Shown: one piece after another, positions 26,770-35,366 of the stretch
Numbering within the stretch: the stretch's first letter is position 1
How the letters are laid out: each line of letters starts with the position of its first letter
Source: JANNNF01 sp040385825
GTDB taxonomy: Bacteria; Pseudomonadota; Alphaproteobacteria; Rhodobacterales; Rhodobacteraceae
Direction of reading: 5' to 3'
DNA length: 64,000 nt
Assembly: GCA_040385825.1 (NCBI GenBank)
Contig: JAZKGQ010000002.1
Coordinates: 282,870 to 346,869 of the forward strand
The notes under the pieces: model-generated
Told to the model about the DNA's origin: nothing
The model's input: the letters and a program-made list of their open reading frames with translations, nothing else
The model's database searches: none
Program-made: the position numbers and the translations under genes

Positions 26770-27582
26770 ATGGATCTTTTGCGCAAGCCGACCGGAACGC
26801 ATGGCAAGGTGCATGACATCACGCCTGCGACCGCCGGATGGGGCTATGTCGGTTTTGCGCTGCACCGCCTGGTGGCAGGGGACCGGGTGGCCGAGGCGTC
26901 TGGCGACCGGGAACTGATCCTGGTGCTGGTCGAGGGCAAGGCGCAGGTCACGGTGGGCGCGCGCGACTTTGGCGAACTTGGTGACCGCATGGATGTGTTC
27001 GAGAAGACCCCGCCGCATTGCGTCTATGTGCCGGGGGATACCGGCTGGACCGCGGTGGCCACCACCGATTGCACGCTGGCGGTCTGTTCGGCCCCCGCCC
27101 TTGGCGATTATCCGGCGCAGCAGTTGGGACCAGAGGGCATCACCCTGACCCCGCGCGGCACCGGGGCCAACACTCGCCACATCAACAACATCGCGATGGA
27201 GGCCCGCGACGTGGCGGGCAGCCTGCTGGTGACCGAAGTGTTCACCCCTGCCGGCAACTGGTCGTCCTACCCCAGCCACCGCCATGACGAGGATGATTTT
27301 CCCCGCATGACCTATCTGGAGGAGACCTATTACATGCGGCTGAACCCCGGCCAGGGCTTCGGGATCCAGCGGGTCTATACCGAGGATGGCAGTCTGGACG
27401 TGACGATGGCGGTCAAGAACCATGATGTGACGCTGGTGCCCAAAGGCCACCACCCCTGCGGCACCCCCTATGGCTATGAGATGTATTACCTGAACGTCAT
27501 GGCCGGGCCGCGCCGCAACTGGCGGTTCCAGAACGATCCGGACCACGACTGGATCTTCAGGCGTGATAATCCCGCGACGTAA
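26770..27582 (+). CDS. iolB: 5-deoxy-glucuronate isomerase
   Basis: This 270-residue cupin-fold isomerase is the IolB step of inositol breakdown. The metal-binding region WSSYPSHRHDEDDFPRMTYLEETYYMRL (residues about 163-190, His and Glu ligands) and NHDVTLVPKGHHPCGTPYGYEMYYLN near 220 are intact. The ATG at 26770 follows GATGAGGGG from the element; an upstream in-frame ATG at 26755 lies inside the element and is less likely. It overlaps the convergent unknown gene by 26 bp. iolA/mmsA is not in the window. Confidence 0.93.
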   Translation: MDLLRKPTGTHGKVHDITPATAGWGYVGFALHRLVAGDRVAEASGDRELILVLVEGKAQVTVGARDFGELGDRMDVFEKTPPHCVYVPGDTGWTAVATTDCTLAVCSAPALGDYPAQQLGPEGITLTPRGTGANTRHINNIAMEARDVAGSLLVTEVFTPAGNWSSYPSHRHDEDDFPRMTYLEETYYMRLNPGQGFGIQRVYTEDGSLDVTMAVKNHDVTLVPKGHHPCGTPYGYEMYYLNVMAGPRRNWRFQNDPDHDWIFRRDNPAT

Positions 27583-28045
27583 GCCCCGCAGACGACCCCG
27601 ATGCCGGAACGATCAGATCGACCGTCAGGCCGGGGGCCTTGGCGCGGATTTCGCGCGCGATCATCCGCGGGTCGGGCAGGGCCGGGCACAGCACCCGCAG
27701 ATGGCCGCCATAGCCCAAGCCTGACAGGATCTGCGCCACCAGTTCGGCATCGAAGCCCCGGCTGATCAGCGGGGTCAGCACCATGACCGGGCGCAGTTCA
27801 TTCAGCAACTCGGCCGACAGCGCGTTGAACGCCCGCGCCACCACAACCACCGCGCGCCCCGCATCGACCAGCCCCAGATCAACGCCGGGCGGCAGTCCGA
27901 TGGTCAGAATGACAGTGTCGCCCGCTGCTAGTGGCATGGGCGGGCCGGGCCGGAAAGACGGGCGCAGCAGGGCATCACGCGGCCTTTCGTTGCAAGCCAC
28001 CAGACCCAACCCAGAGGATATGGCCCGGCGCAGGTTTCCACTCAT
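27557..28045 (-). CDS. Unknown conserved-type protein, divergent from the PhoR-like gene
   Basis: I do not recognise this 162-residue protein. Alternating hydrophobic strands and helices in residues about 45-150 (VILTIGL, AVVVVARA, PVMVLTPLISRGFDAELVAQ, HLRVLCPALPDP) resemble a receiver-like alpha/beta fold without an obvious phospho-acceptor site; this is a guess from pattern only. There is no signal peptide or membrane segment. The ATG at 28045 is divergent from the kinase gene 84 bp away, and the stop lies inside the end of iolB. Confidence 0.6.
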   Translation of the reverse strand: MSGNLRRAISSGLGLVACNERPRDALLRPSFRPGPPMPLAAGDTVILTIGLPPGVDLGLVDAGRAVVVVARAFNALSAELLNELRPVMVLTPLISRGFDAELVAQILSGLGYGGHLRVLCPALPDPRMIAREIRAKAPGLTVDLIVPASGSSAGLTSRDYHA

Positions 28046-28129
28046 AAGGGTATACTGCTGGCCGCCATTGGCAAGAGGGTGCGGGGCGGCTATTTGCAGG
28101 GGCAGTCGATACGTCGCAAGGGGCGCGCC

Positions 28130-29182
28130 ATGACCGGACGGATCATCCAATCGCTGCTGGACGGCGTGCCGCTGCCCGCCTGTGTCATCGGGCGCGACGA
28201 GCGGATAGTGGCGGCCAATGCGCCTGCAGAGCCGATCATCGGCGCAGGCATGGTGGGGCGCCATCACGGGCTGGGTCTGCGCCAGCCCGCGCTGCTGGAG
28301 GCGATCGCCGCCACGCTGGCCGATTCAACCCCGCGCCATGTGCGGCTGGTGCTGCCGCAGGCCAGTCAGGAAGAAAACTTTGCCGTCACGCTGGCCCCGG
28401 TTCTGCCGGAGGGCACGCCTGGGGATGGCAGTTTTGGCGGCGGCGTTCTGCTGACCTTTCAGGACGTGACCGAACAGGCGCGTGCGGTGCAGATGCGGCG
28501 GGATTTCGTCGCCAATGTCAGTCACGAACTGCGCACGCCGCTGACCGCGCTGATGGGGTTCATCGAAACGCTGAAAGGGGCGGCCAGGGACGACCCCGCC
28601 GCAAGGTCGCGGTTTCTGGGCATCATGGAGCGTGAGGCCGGCCGGATGAACCGCCTTGTGCGCGACCTGCTGCATCTGAGCCGGGTCGAGGCCGAAGAAC
28701 GCGTGCGCCCGCGCGACAGGGTGGATTTGCAGGCGCTGATCCAGATGGCGATTACCCCGCTGCGCGATGTGGCGGTGGCAACGCAGGTCGAGATCGCGGT
28801 GATCGGCACTCTGGGCGGGGTGATGGTGCCGGGGGATGCCGACCAGTTGACGCAGGTGTTTACCAATCTGGTCGAGAATGCGGTCAAATATGGCGGGGCG
28901 GGCAAGCGGGTCGAAGTGCGCCTGTCGCGCGAGGCCACGCTGCGCGGGCCTGCGTTGCGGGTGGATGTGGTCGATCAGGGCGAGGGGATCGACGCCATCC
29001 ATCTGCCGCGCCTGACCGAGCGGTTCTACCGGGTTGACACCCACAGATCGCGCGAACAGGGCGGCACGGGTCTGGGCCTTGCGATCGTCAAGCACATCGT
29101 CAGCCGGCACCGGGGCTGGCTGAAGATCGACAGCACCCTGGGGCGCGGGTCGGTGTTCAGCGTGATCCTGCCCGAAGGCTGA
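28130..29182 (+). CDS. PhoR-like cytoplasmic sensor histidine kinase
   Basis: This 350-residue kinase has an N-terminal PAS-like domain (about 5-115), then the H-box FVANVSHELRTPL (about 125-137), N-box VFTNLVENAVKYGG near 245, G1 VDQGEGID and G2 GGTGLGLAIVKHIV near 315. No membrane segment is present, as in the alphaproteobacterial soluble PhoR type. AAGGGG precedes the ATG at 28130. PhoR genes usually lead a pst-phoU-phoB operon, but here the next gene is a convergent nucleoside hydrolase, so the phosphate role is not confirmed by context. Confidence 0.82.
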   Translation: MTGRIIQSLLDGVPLPACVIGRDERIVAANAPAEPIIGAGMVGRHHGLGLRQPALLEAIAATLADSTPRHVRLVLPQASQEENFAVTLAPVLPEGTPGDGSFGGGVLLTFQDVTEQARAVQMRRDFVANVSHELRTPLTALMGFIETLKGAARDDPAARSRFLGIMEREAGRMNRLVRDLLHLSRVEAEERVRPRDRVDLQALIQMAITPLRDVAVATQVEIAVIGTLGGVMVPGDADQLTQVFTNLVENAVKYGGAGKRVEVRLSREATLRGPALRVDVVDQGEGIDAIHLPRLTERFYRVDTHRSREQGGTGLGLAIVKHIVSRHRGWLKIDSTLGRGSVFSVILPEG

Positions 29183-29193
29183 CCGCAGAAGGG

Positions 29194-30144
29194 CTATTGC
29201 AGGCGGGCGATCCGGTCGGTCAGCAGCGCGAAAAAGCCGTCGGCATCAAGGCTGCCGACGAACAGCGCGTTCTTTGGCCGCTGTGTGACGCCCCACCAGT
29301 CGGCCACCGTCATGCCAAGGGTCAGCGCCGAGGTGGTTTCGATCTCGACGTTGATCAGGCGGCCCTGAAACAGGTCGGGCGCGATCAGATAGGCGATGAC
29401 GCAGGGGTCATGCAGCGGGGCGCCTTCTGACCCGTATTTCGCCTTGTCGAAGCGTTCAAAGAAATCTGTCCATTCGGCAACCATGGTGCCGGGGGGGGTG
29501 CCCATGTCACGAAACGCCTGCACACGGGCGCGGGTGGTCAGCGCCTTGTGGGTGACATCAAGCGGCATCACCACAAGGGGGATGCCGGATTTGAATACGA
29601 TTTCAGCGGCTTCCGGGTCGACGTAAATGTTGAATTCTGCCGCGGGGGTGATGTTGCCCACCTCGAAATACGCGCCGCCCATCAGCACGATTTCCTGCAC
29701 CCGTCCGATGATGTCGGGCGCGCGCTGAAAGGCCCGCGCGATATTGGTCAGCGGGCCAAGCGGGCAGAGGGTGACCGTTCCCGCCGGTTCGGCGCGCAGA
29801 GTGTCGATGATGAAATCGACGCCGTGGCCCGGTTGCAGCGGCATCACCGGGTCGGCCATCTGCGGGCCGTCAAGGCCGGTCTTGCCATGCACATGTTCCG
29901 CCGTGACCAGTTTGCGCAGCAGCGGCGCATCGCAGCCCGCAAAGACCCGCATCTCGGGCTTGCCGGCCAGTTCGCAGATGATCCGCGCGTTCTTTTGCGT
30001 CAGGGGCAGCGGCACGTTGCCTGCAACCGCGGTGATGCCCAGCACGGTCAGATCCTCGGGGCTGGCCAGCGCCAGCAGGATCGCCACGGCATCATCCTGG
30101 CCGGGATCGGTGTCGATAATGATTTTGCGCGGCGAGGGGGGCAT
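29194..30144 (-). CDS. Nucleoside hydrolase (IunH/RihA family)
   Basis: This 316-residue enzyme cleaves the N-glycosidic bond of ribonucleosides. The calcium-binding signature IIIDTDPGQDDAVAIL lies at residues 8-23, and EFNIYVDPEAA near 165 and LHDPCVIAYL near 240 complete the active site. There is no signal peptide, so it is cytoplasmic. AAGGAG precedes the ATG. It ends 11 bp after the convergent kinase gene. Confidence 0.92.
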   Translation of the reverse strand: MPPSPRKIIIDTDPGQDDAVAILLALASPEDLTVLGITAVAGNVPLPLTQKNARIICELAGKPEMRVFAGCDAPLLRKLVTAEHVHGKTGLDGPQMADPVMPLQPGHGVDFIIDTLRAEPAGTVTLCPLGPLTNIARAFQRAPDIIGRVQEIVLMGGAYFEVGNITPAAEFNIYVDPEAAEIVFKSGIPLVVMPLDVTHKALTTRARVQAFRDMGTPPGTMVAEWTDFFERFDKAKYGSEGAPLHDPCVIAYLIAPDLFQGRLINVEIETTSALTLGMTVADWWGVTQRPKNALFVGSLDADGFFALLTDRIARLQ

Positions 30145-30269
30145 CGTGATCTCCTTAATTGCGCATACAAAACCCAAAGCTGCGCGATTTGTCCAGAAGG
30201 TCAAAATCAAAGGTCGGGGGGTTGTGATTAATTCGTTTTCTGCGCAAATCTGCGCAGACAGGATGCAGC

Positions 30270-31010
30270 ATGGGGGCGACGATGGCAACGGGGCGACTTG
30301 TGGCGCTGGATGTGGCGCGGACGGTGGCCCTGATCGGGATGGCCAGCTTTCACTTCGTCTATGATCTGGTGCTGTTCGGCCATCTGCCGCCCGAGACGGT
30401 GCAGTTCGGCTTCTGGGCGCTGTTTGCCCGGCTGATCGCGGGCAGCTTTCTGTTTCTGGCCGGGGTCGGCCTGTGGCTGGCGCATGCGGATGGCATCCGC
30501 TGGCCCGGCTTCTGGCGGCGCCTTGGCAAGGTGGTGGCGGCGGCGGCGCTGATCACGCTTGCGACCTATGCCGTGATGCCGCAGAACTTCGTCTTTTTCG
30601 GCATCCTGCATTCGATTGCCTTTGCCAGCCTGATCGGGCTTGCCGTGCTGCGCCTGCCTGTGGGGGCGATTGTGGGGCTGGTGCTGGCGGTGGTGGCAAT
30701 CCGGGTCTGGGGCCAGTCAGAGCTGTTTGATATCAGCCTGTTACGCTGGACGGGGCTTGGCACGATCCGGCCAAGCTCGATGGATTTCGTGCCGCCGGTG
30801 CCTTGGCTTGCGCCTTTTCTGGCAGGAATCGCGATGGCAAAACTGGGCAGCCGTGTGGGATTTTGGGCCTGGCTTGCCACGGTGGCGCAGGGGCCGGTCT
30901 GGCAGAAACTGGCCGTTCCGGGGCGGCACAGCCTGGTGATCTACCTTGTGCATCAGCCTGTGCTGATTGCCCTGGTCTATGCCGCGACATGGTTGATGCG
31001 CGGGGCCTGA
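30270..31010 (+). CDS. DUF1624 (heparan-alpha-glucosaminide N-acetyltransferase-like) membrane protein
   Basis: This 246-residue integral membrane protein has about seven hydrophobic helices. The N-terminal RLVALDVARTVALIGMASFHFVYDL and C-terminal PGRHSLVIYLVHQPVLI are the DUF1624 hallmarks, a family related to acyltransferase-3-type membrane enzymes. Its acyl acceptor is unknown. AGGA precedes the ATG at 30270; ATG at 30282 is a second option. Confidence 0.8.
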   Translation: MGATMATGRLVALDVARTVALIGMASFHFVYDLVLFGHLPPETVQFGFWALFARLIAGSFLFLAGVGLWLAHADGIRWPGFWRRLGKVVAAAALITLATYAVMPQNFVFFGILHSIAFASLIGLAVLRLPVGAIVGLVLAVVAIRVWGQSELFDISLLRWTGLGTIRPSSMDFVPPVPWLAPFLAGIAMAKLGSRVGFWAWLATVAQGPVWQKLAVPGRHSLVIYLVHQPVLIALVYAATWLMRGA

Positions 31011-31035
31011 CACAGATCAGGCCCCGCGGCAGGCG

Positions 31036-32040
31036 TCAGCCGTCGAAGTCGACGGTTTCCATGATCTTCAGGGCGGTCGCGCGCTGTGCCGCGACATCGG
31101 TCAGCGGAATCGGGTCGGCCGTGAACGGGCCCCAGCTTGTCACCAGATCAGAGGTTGCGACCCCGGCCTTCACCGGATACTCGTTGTTGGTTTCGGCATA
31201 GATCTTTTGTGCCGCATCCGACGACAGCCATTCCATCAGCTTGAGCGCCGCATCGCGGTTCGGGGCCGATTTGGTCATCGCCACGCCGGACACGTTTACG
31301 TGAGTACCACCCGCCGCAAAGGTCGGAAACACGATGTTCACGCTGTCAGCCCAGGGGGCCTGTTCCGCGTCGGCCAGCATCTGACCCATGTAATAGGTGT
31401 TGCCAAGCGAGATGTCGCATTCGCCGGCCCAGATCGCCTTGACCTGATCGCGGTCGCCGCCATCGGGTTTGCGCGCCAGGTTGGCCTTCAGACCTTCGGC
31501 CCAGGCGGTGGCAGCCTCGGGGCCATTGTGGGCGACGACAGCGGCCAGCAGGCCGACGTTGTAGTCATTGGTCCCCGAACGCGAGCAGATGCGGCCCTTC
31601 CACTTGTCCGAAGTCAGGTCTTCATAAGTGGTGACTTCGCCCGGCTTGACCCGGTCCTTGCTGGCAAAGACGATGCGGGCGCGGCTGGTCAGGCCGAACC
31701 ACATGTCATTGGCATCGCGGTAGGCGGCCGGGATATTGGCCTCCAGCACATCCGATTGCACGGCCTGGGTGACGCCTGCCTCGACCACTTGGGTCAGGCG
31801 CGCGATGTCGACGGTCAGCACCAGATCGGCGGGGCTGCGGTCGCCTTCGGCCACCAGACGTTCCACCATGCCCTTGTCGACAAAGGCCACATTGGTCGTG
31901 ATGCCGGTTTCCGCCGTGAAGGCATCCAGCAGCGGCTGGATCAGTTCGGGCTGGCGGTGGGAATAGATGTTCACCTCCTGGGCAAGGGCGGGCAGCGCAA
32001 CAGTGCCAAGGGCGATGGCAAGCAGGGAAATGCGGGGCAT
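31036..32040 (-). CDS. Fe(3+) ABC transporter substrate-binding protein (FbpA-like)
   Basis: This 334-residue periplasmic protein has a signal peptide at 1-20 (ALPALAQ), followed by VNIYSHRQPELIQPLLDAF, the FbpA/AfuA start. The paired tyrosines of GNTYYMGQM near residue 210 are the expected ferric-ion ligands. No permease or ATPase gene is next to it: the downstream gene converges and the upstream one is an RTX gene. It must therefore use components encoded elsewhere, or serve another role. Confidence 0.87.
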   Translation of the reverse strand: MPRISLLAIALGTVALPALAQEVNIYSHRQPELIQPLLDAFTAETGITTNVAFVDKGMVERLVAEGDRSPADLVLTVDIARLTQVVEAGVTQAVQSDVLEANIPAAYRDANDMWFGLTSRARIVFASKDRVKPGEVTTYEDLTSDKWKGRICSRSGTNDYNVGLLAAVVAHNGPEAATAWAEGLKANLARKPDGGDRDQVKAIWAGECDISLGNTYYMGQMLADAEQAPWADSVNIVFPTFAAGGTHVNVSGVAMTKSAPNRDAALKLMEWLSSDAAQKIYAETNNEYPVKAGVATSDLVTSWGPFTADPIPLTDVAAQRATALKIMETVDFDG

Positions 32041-32114
32041 GATCTGGTCCTTATGGTCAGCGTTCGCCGCCTATAAAGCGCAATCATGCCTGCCGGTCAA
32101 TTGTTGAGTAATGC

Positions 32115-32136
32115 CGTCGGAATTATTTTTCCGACG
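32115..32136. promoter_or_regulatory. Inverted repeat upstream of the iron-binding protein gene
   Basis: CGTCGGAA-TTATTT-TTCCGACG is a perfect 8-bp inverted repeat, 75 bp upstream of the start, within the 187-bp gap to the small RTX gene. On the plus strand the stem is followed by no T-tract. It could be an operator or the end of the RTX transcript. Confidence 0.35.
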
Positions 32137-32227
32137 CCGGAAACTGGGGGCAAAGCGGGGCCAGAATGCAGGACCGGCCCGCAAGGGGCCGGTTTCTGGC
32201 GCGCGCACAAGCCAGGGACGGGCCGTA

Positions 32228-32752
32228 TCAGAAGGGGTTGGTGGCCGCATAGGCCAGCTCGACATCTGCCGCCGTGGTATTTTCGATCAGGGCGATCGCC
32301 GGGCCGTCACCGTCAAAGACCAGCGTGTTGGCACCATCCTGCACCGTATAGACGCTGCCCTCGGCATAGCCGATCAGCATGAGCGAGTCGCCCGCCGCAT
32401 AATCCTTGATGATGTCCATGGCATCGGTGGTGCGGGCGAAGAAGGCAAAGATGTCGTCGCCATTGCCGCCGAACAGAACATCCCGGCCAAAGTCGCCGCT
32501 GACCGTATCGTTGCCGCCGCCGCCCATCACCCGGTCATCGCCCATGCCGCCATACAGCATGTCGCGGCCACCACGGCCGAACAGGATGTCGCTGCCGGTG
32601 TTGCCCAGAATGAAATCGCTTTTTGCGTTGCCGACAATCAGGTCGTCGCCGCCCCTGCCCACCAGCAGGTCGGACCCGCTGGTGCCGTTGATAACGTCAT
32701 TGTCAGCCGTGCCGGCCTGTTTCGCGTCGATGATAATGTTGAACGTGACCAT
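32228..32752 (-). CDS. Small RTX calcium-binding protein
   Basis: This 174-residue acidic protein consists mainly of about ten RTX nonapeptides (residues about 18-115, such as GGRGRDML-type and GGGGNDTVSG). A C-terminal segment, FARTTDAMDIIKDYAAGDSLMLIG, resembles the end domain of type I secreted proteins. There is no N-terminal signal peptide, as expected for type I export. It is far smaller than the two other RTX proteins here. GAGGATCGC precedes the ATG at 32752. Confidence 0.85.
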   Translation of the reverse strand: MVTFNIIIDAKQAGTADNDVINGTSGSDLLVGRGGDDLIVGNAKSDFILGNTGSDILFGRGGRDMLYGGMGDDRVMGGGGNDTVSGDFGRDVLFGGNGDDIFAFFARTTDAMDIIKDYAAGDSLMLIGYAEGSVYTVQDGANTLVFDGDGPAIALIENTTAADVELAYAATNPF

Positions 32753-33166
32753 GCGATCCTCGCATTCTGTTAAAACTATGATTTCTTTGGCCAAGGCGAC
32801 CTGTGTTCCGCTTCTTCCCCTGATTTACGCGAGGATTTTAACAGTTTTTGCTTTCTCCGGCCCGGATCAGAGATTTTTTGTGTTTTGCCCAAGAAACAAT
32901 CCGCAAATGCCCGTATATTGCCACAAAAACCGACAGAGGGGCTTTCGCAAAGGCGCTGCGGCGCGGCGTGGATGCTGCGGCGGCGAATCACTGAAATTGC
33001 AGGGATTTTCCGGGGCCGGGCGGCCAGGATTCTGCTACGATGCACAATCTTTCGGCAGGGTTCGGCGCGGCTTCCCGATGCTGCGATATTGTTGGGCGTC
33101 AATCACGGCCATTCAGGGCGATCTGCCTGAATTTCAAACATGACATCGGGTGGCGCTGCCCTATCT
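32753..33166. promoter_or_regulatory. 414-bp gene-free region upstream of the small RTX gene
   Basis: The first 180 bp are relatively AT-rich. CTGTTAAAA (32767-32775) and TTTTAACAG (32836-32844) form a 9-bp inverted repeat 60 bp apart, close upstream of the RTX start. Short open frames exist on both strands but have no recognisable product. I saw no RNA gene. Confidence 0.4.
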
Positions 33167-34000
33167 TCAGGCATCTTCATTCCCGCGTTCTTCGGCCTTG
33201 GCCCGGTTCCACAATGCGTCCATTTCCGCCAGATCGCTGCTGTCAGGGGTGCGGTCCTGTTCGGCCAGCCAGTCTTCGATCCGGCCAAAGCGGCGGGTGA
33301 ATTTGGCATTGGCGGCGCGCAGGGCGGCCTCGGGGTCGATCTTCAGATGGCGCGCCAGATTGGCCATCACGAACAGCAGATCGCCGAATTCCTCGGTCAC
33401 CTCGTCATGTGTCAGCGTCTCGCGGGCTTCGACCAGTTCTGCGGCCTCCTCGACGATCTTGGCCAGCACCTCGTCGGTGGACGGCCAGTCGAACCCCACC
33501 CGCGCCGCCCGTTTCTGCAACTTGACCGCGCGGGTCAGCGCGGGCAGGCCAAGCGCCACCCCGTCCAGCACCCGCGCAGGGCCGCGCTCGGCCGCCTTGA
33601 TCCTTTCCCAGTCCAGCGTCTGCTGATCGGCCGATTTGTCGCGGCTTTCAGTGCCAAAGACATGCGGATGCCGCGCCACCATCTTGTCGGCAATCGCCCG
33701 CACCACATCGTCAAAGCCGAACAGGCCCTGATCCCGCGCCATCTGGGCGTGATAGACCACCTGCAACAGCAGATCACCCAGTTCCCCCGGCAACTCGCCC
33801 CAGGCCGCGCGGGCGATCACATCGGCCACCTCATGCGCTTCCTCGATCGTGTAGGGCGTGATGCTGGCAAAATCCTGCGCGATGTCCCAGGGGCAGCCCG
33901 ACACCGGGTCGCGCAGACGCGCCATGATTTCCAGCAGGCGAGACATGCCGCCGTCCGGGTCATGCACCAGTTGGTCGCTTGCAGAACGGATGGGGGGCAT
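33167..34000 (-). CDS. mazG: Nucleoside triphosphate pyrophosphohydrolase
   Basis: This 277-residue protein has two MazG domains. The first carries CPWDIAQDFASITPYTIEEAHEV near residue 36 and ELPGELGDLLLQVVYHA near 68, and the second KIVEEAAELVEAR and EEFGDLLFVMANLARHL near 175-215; the paired EExxE/ExxD metal sites are visible. It degrades non-canonical or excess NTPs. GAGAGG precedes the ATG at 34000; ATG at 33946 is possible. It is divergent from the M20 gene 58 bp away. Confidence 0.93.
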   Translation of the reverse strand: MPPIRSASDQLVHDPDGGMSRLLEIMARLRDPVSGCPWDIAQDFASITPYTIEEAHEVADVIARAAWGELPGELGDLLLQVVYHAQMARDQGLFGFDDVVRAIADKMVARHPHVFGTESRDKSADQQTLDWERIKAAERGPARVLDGVALGLPALTRAVKLQKRAARVGFDWPSTDEVLAKIVEEAAELVEARETLTHDEVTEEFGDLLFVMANLARHLKIDPEAALRAANAKFTRRFGRIEDWLAEQDRTPDSSDLAEMDALWNRAKAEERGNEDA

Positions 34001-34058
34001 TGCGGCGCCTCTCGATTTGCGATTTGATCAAAGGCTGACCCATTGCCGGAGACGTGTC

Positions 34059-35222
34059 ATGCCCGTTCTGAACCGTATCGCAGCCTATGCGGATGAAATG
34101 AAGGGCTGGCGTCGTCACCTTCACGCCAACCCGGAACTGAAGTTCGACTGCCACAACACGGCAGCCTTCATCATCGAGCGTCTGCGCGAGATGGGGGTGG
34201 ATGAAATTCACCCCGGCATCGCCACCACCGGCATTGTTGCCATCATCAACGGCACCGGCGATGGCCCGACCATCGGCTTGCGCGCCGATATGGATGCGCT
34301 GCCGATTCAGGAAATCACCGGGGCGGCCCATGCCTCGACCATCCCCGGCAAGATGCACGCCTGCGGTCATGACGGCCACGTCACCATGCTGCTTGGTGCG
34401 GCGAAATATCTGGCCGAAACCCGCCGTTTTTCGGGCCGGGTGGCGCTGATCTTTCAACCCGCCGAAGAAGATGGCGGCGGCGGCGAGGTGATGGTGCAGG
34501 AAGGCGTGATGGACCGGTTCGGCATCGGCCAGGTCTACGGCATCCACAATGCGCCCAACATTCCGGTCGGCCATTTCCAGACCACGCCGGGGCCGATCAT
34601 GGCATCGGTGGATACCGCCTTTGTCCATATCACCGGCAAGGGCGGCCACGGCGCCACCCCGCATGAATGTGTTGACCCGGTGGTCGCGGTTGTCGGCATG
34701 GTGTCGGCGGTGCAGACGATCATCCCGCGCAACGTCTATGCGCTGGACGAGGCGGTGATCTCGGTCACGCAGATTCACACCGGCACCGCCAGCAACATCA
34801 TTCCCGAACAGGCGATGTTCTGCGCCACCATCCGGTCGTTTTCCCCCGAGGTGCGGCTTTTGCTGAAACGCCGGTTCCACGAGATCGTCGCAGGCCATGC
34901 CAGCGCCTATAACGTGACGGCGCAGGTCGATTACGAATGGGGCTATCCTGCCACCGTCAACCATCCGGCCCAGACGGAATTTGCCGCACAGGTCGCGCGG
35001 GAAGTGTCGGGGGATGCGGCGGTCAACGCGCAGGCCCGCCGCGAAATGGGGTCCGAGGATTTCAGCTACATGCTTGACGCCCGCCCCGGCGCCTATCTGT
35101 TCATGGGCATCGGGCCGGGGGCGGGCTTGCACCATGCGGCCTATGATTTCAACGATGATGCAGCCCCGGTGGGGGCCAGCTTCTTTGCCCGTCTGGTCGA
35201 ACGCGCGCAGCCTTTGGCGTGA
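34059..35222 (+). CDS. M20 family amidohydrolase (hippurate hydrolase-like)
   Basis: This 387-residue cytoplasmic metallopeptidase-fold enzyme has GLRADMDALPIQE near residue 75, HACGHDGHVTMLLGAAKYL near 104, QPAEEDGGGGEVMVQEG near 136 and GHGATPHECVDPV near 200. These match the bacterial amidohydrolases of the HipO/IAA-amino acid hydrolase group. The substrate amide is unknown. GGAG precedes the ATG. The next gene, an agmatinase, is 144 bp downstream. Confidence 0.9.
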   Translation: MPVLNRIAAYADEMKGWRRHLHANPELKFDCHNTAAFIIERLREMGVDEIHPGIATTGIVAIINGTGDGPTIGLRADMDALPIQEITGAAHASTIPGKMHACGHDGHVTMLLGAAKYLAETRRFSGRVALIFQPAEEDGGGGEVMVQEGVMDRFGIGQVYGIHNAPNIPVGHFQTTPGPIMASVDTAFVHITGKGGHGATPHECVDPVVAVVGMVSAVQTIIPRNVYALDEAVISVTQIHTGTASNIIPEQAMFCATIRSFSPEVRLLLKRRFHEIVAGHASAYNVTAQVDYEWGYPATVNHPAQTEFAAQVAREVSGDAAVNAQARREMGSEDFSYMLDARPGAYLFMGIGPGAGLHHAAYDFNDDAAPVGASFFARLVERAQPLA

Positions 35223-35269
35223 CGCCCGCGCCGGCCATCCCGAGGCTGTGCTGCGGCTTTTGATCAAAC

Positions 35270-35298
35270 TTGACAAGTCAGCCGGGCTTGTCTCTTTT
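35270..35298 (+). promoter_or_regulatory. Possible sigma-70-type promoter for the agmatinase gene
   Basis: TTGACA (35270-35275) is followed after 17 bp by TCTTTT, a weak -10. GACAAG and CTTGTC form a small inverted repeat over the same stretch. It is about 70 bp upstream of the start codon. Confidence 0.3.
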
Positions 35299-35366
35299 AG
35301 GCACGCCCGGATCCGCGCCGTCTCCGGCACAGCAACGACGGCGCGGACCCATTCCAGAGACATGCC

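Noticed and set aside
32885..33300. Short plus-strand frames in the gap between the small RTX gene and mazG
   Set aside because: They overlap each other in several frames, run into mazG antisense and have no start signals.
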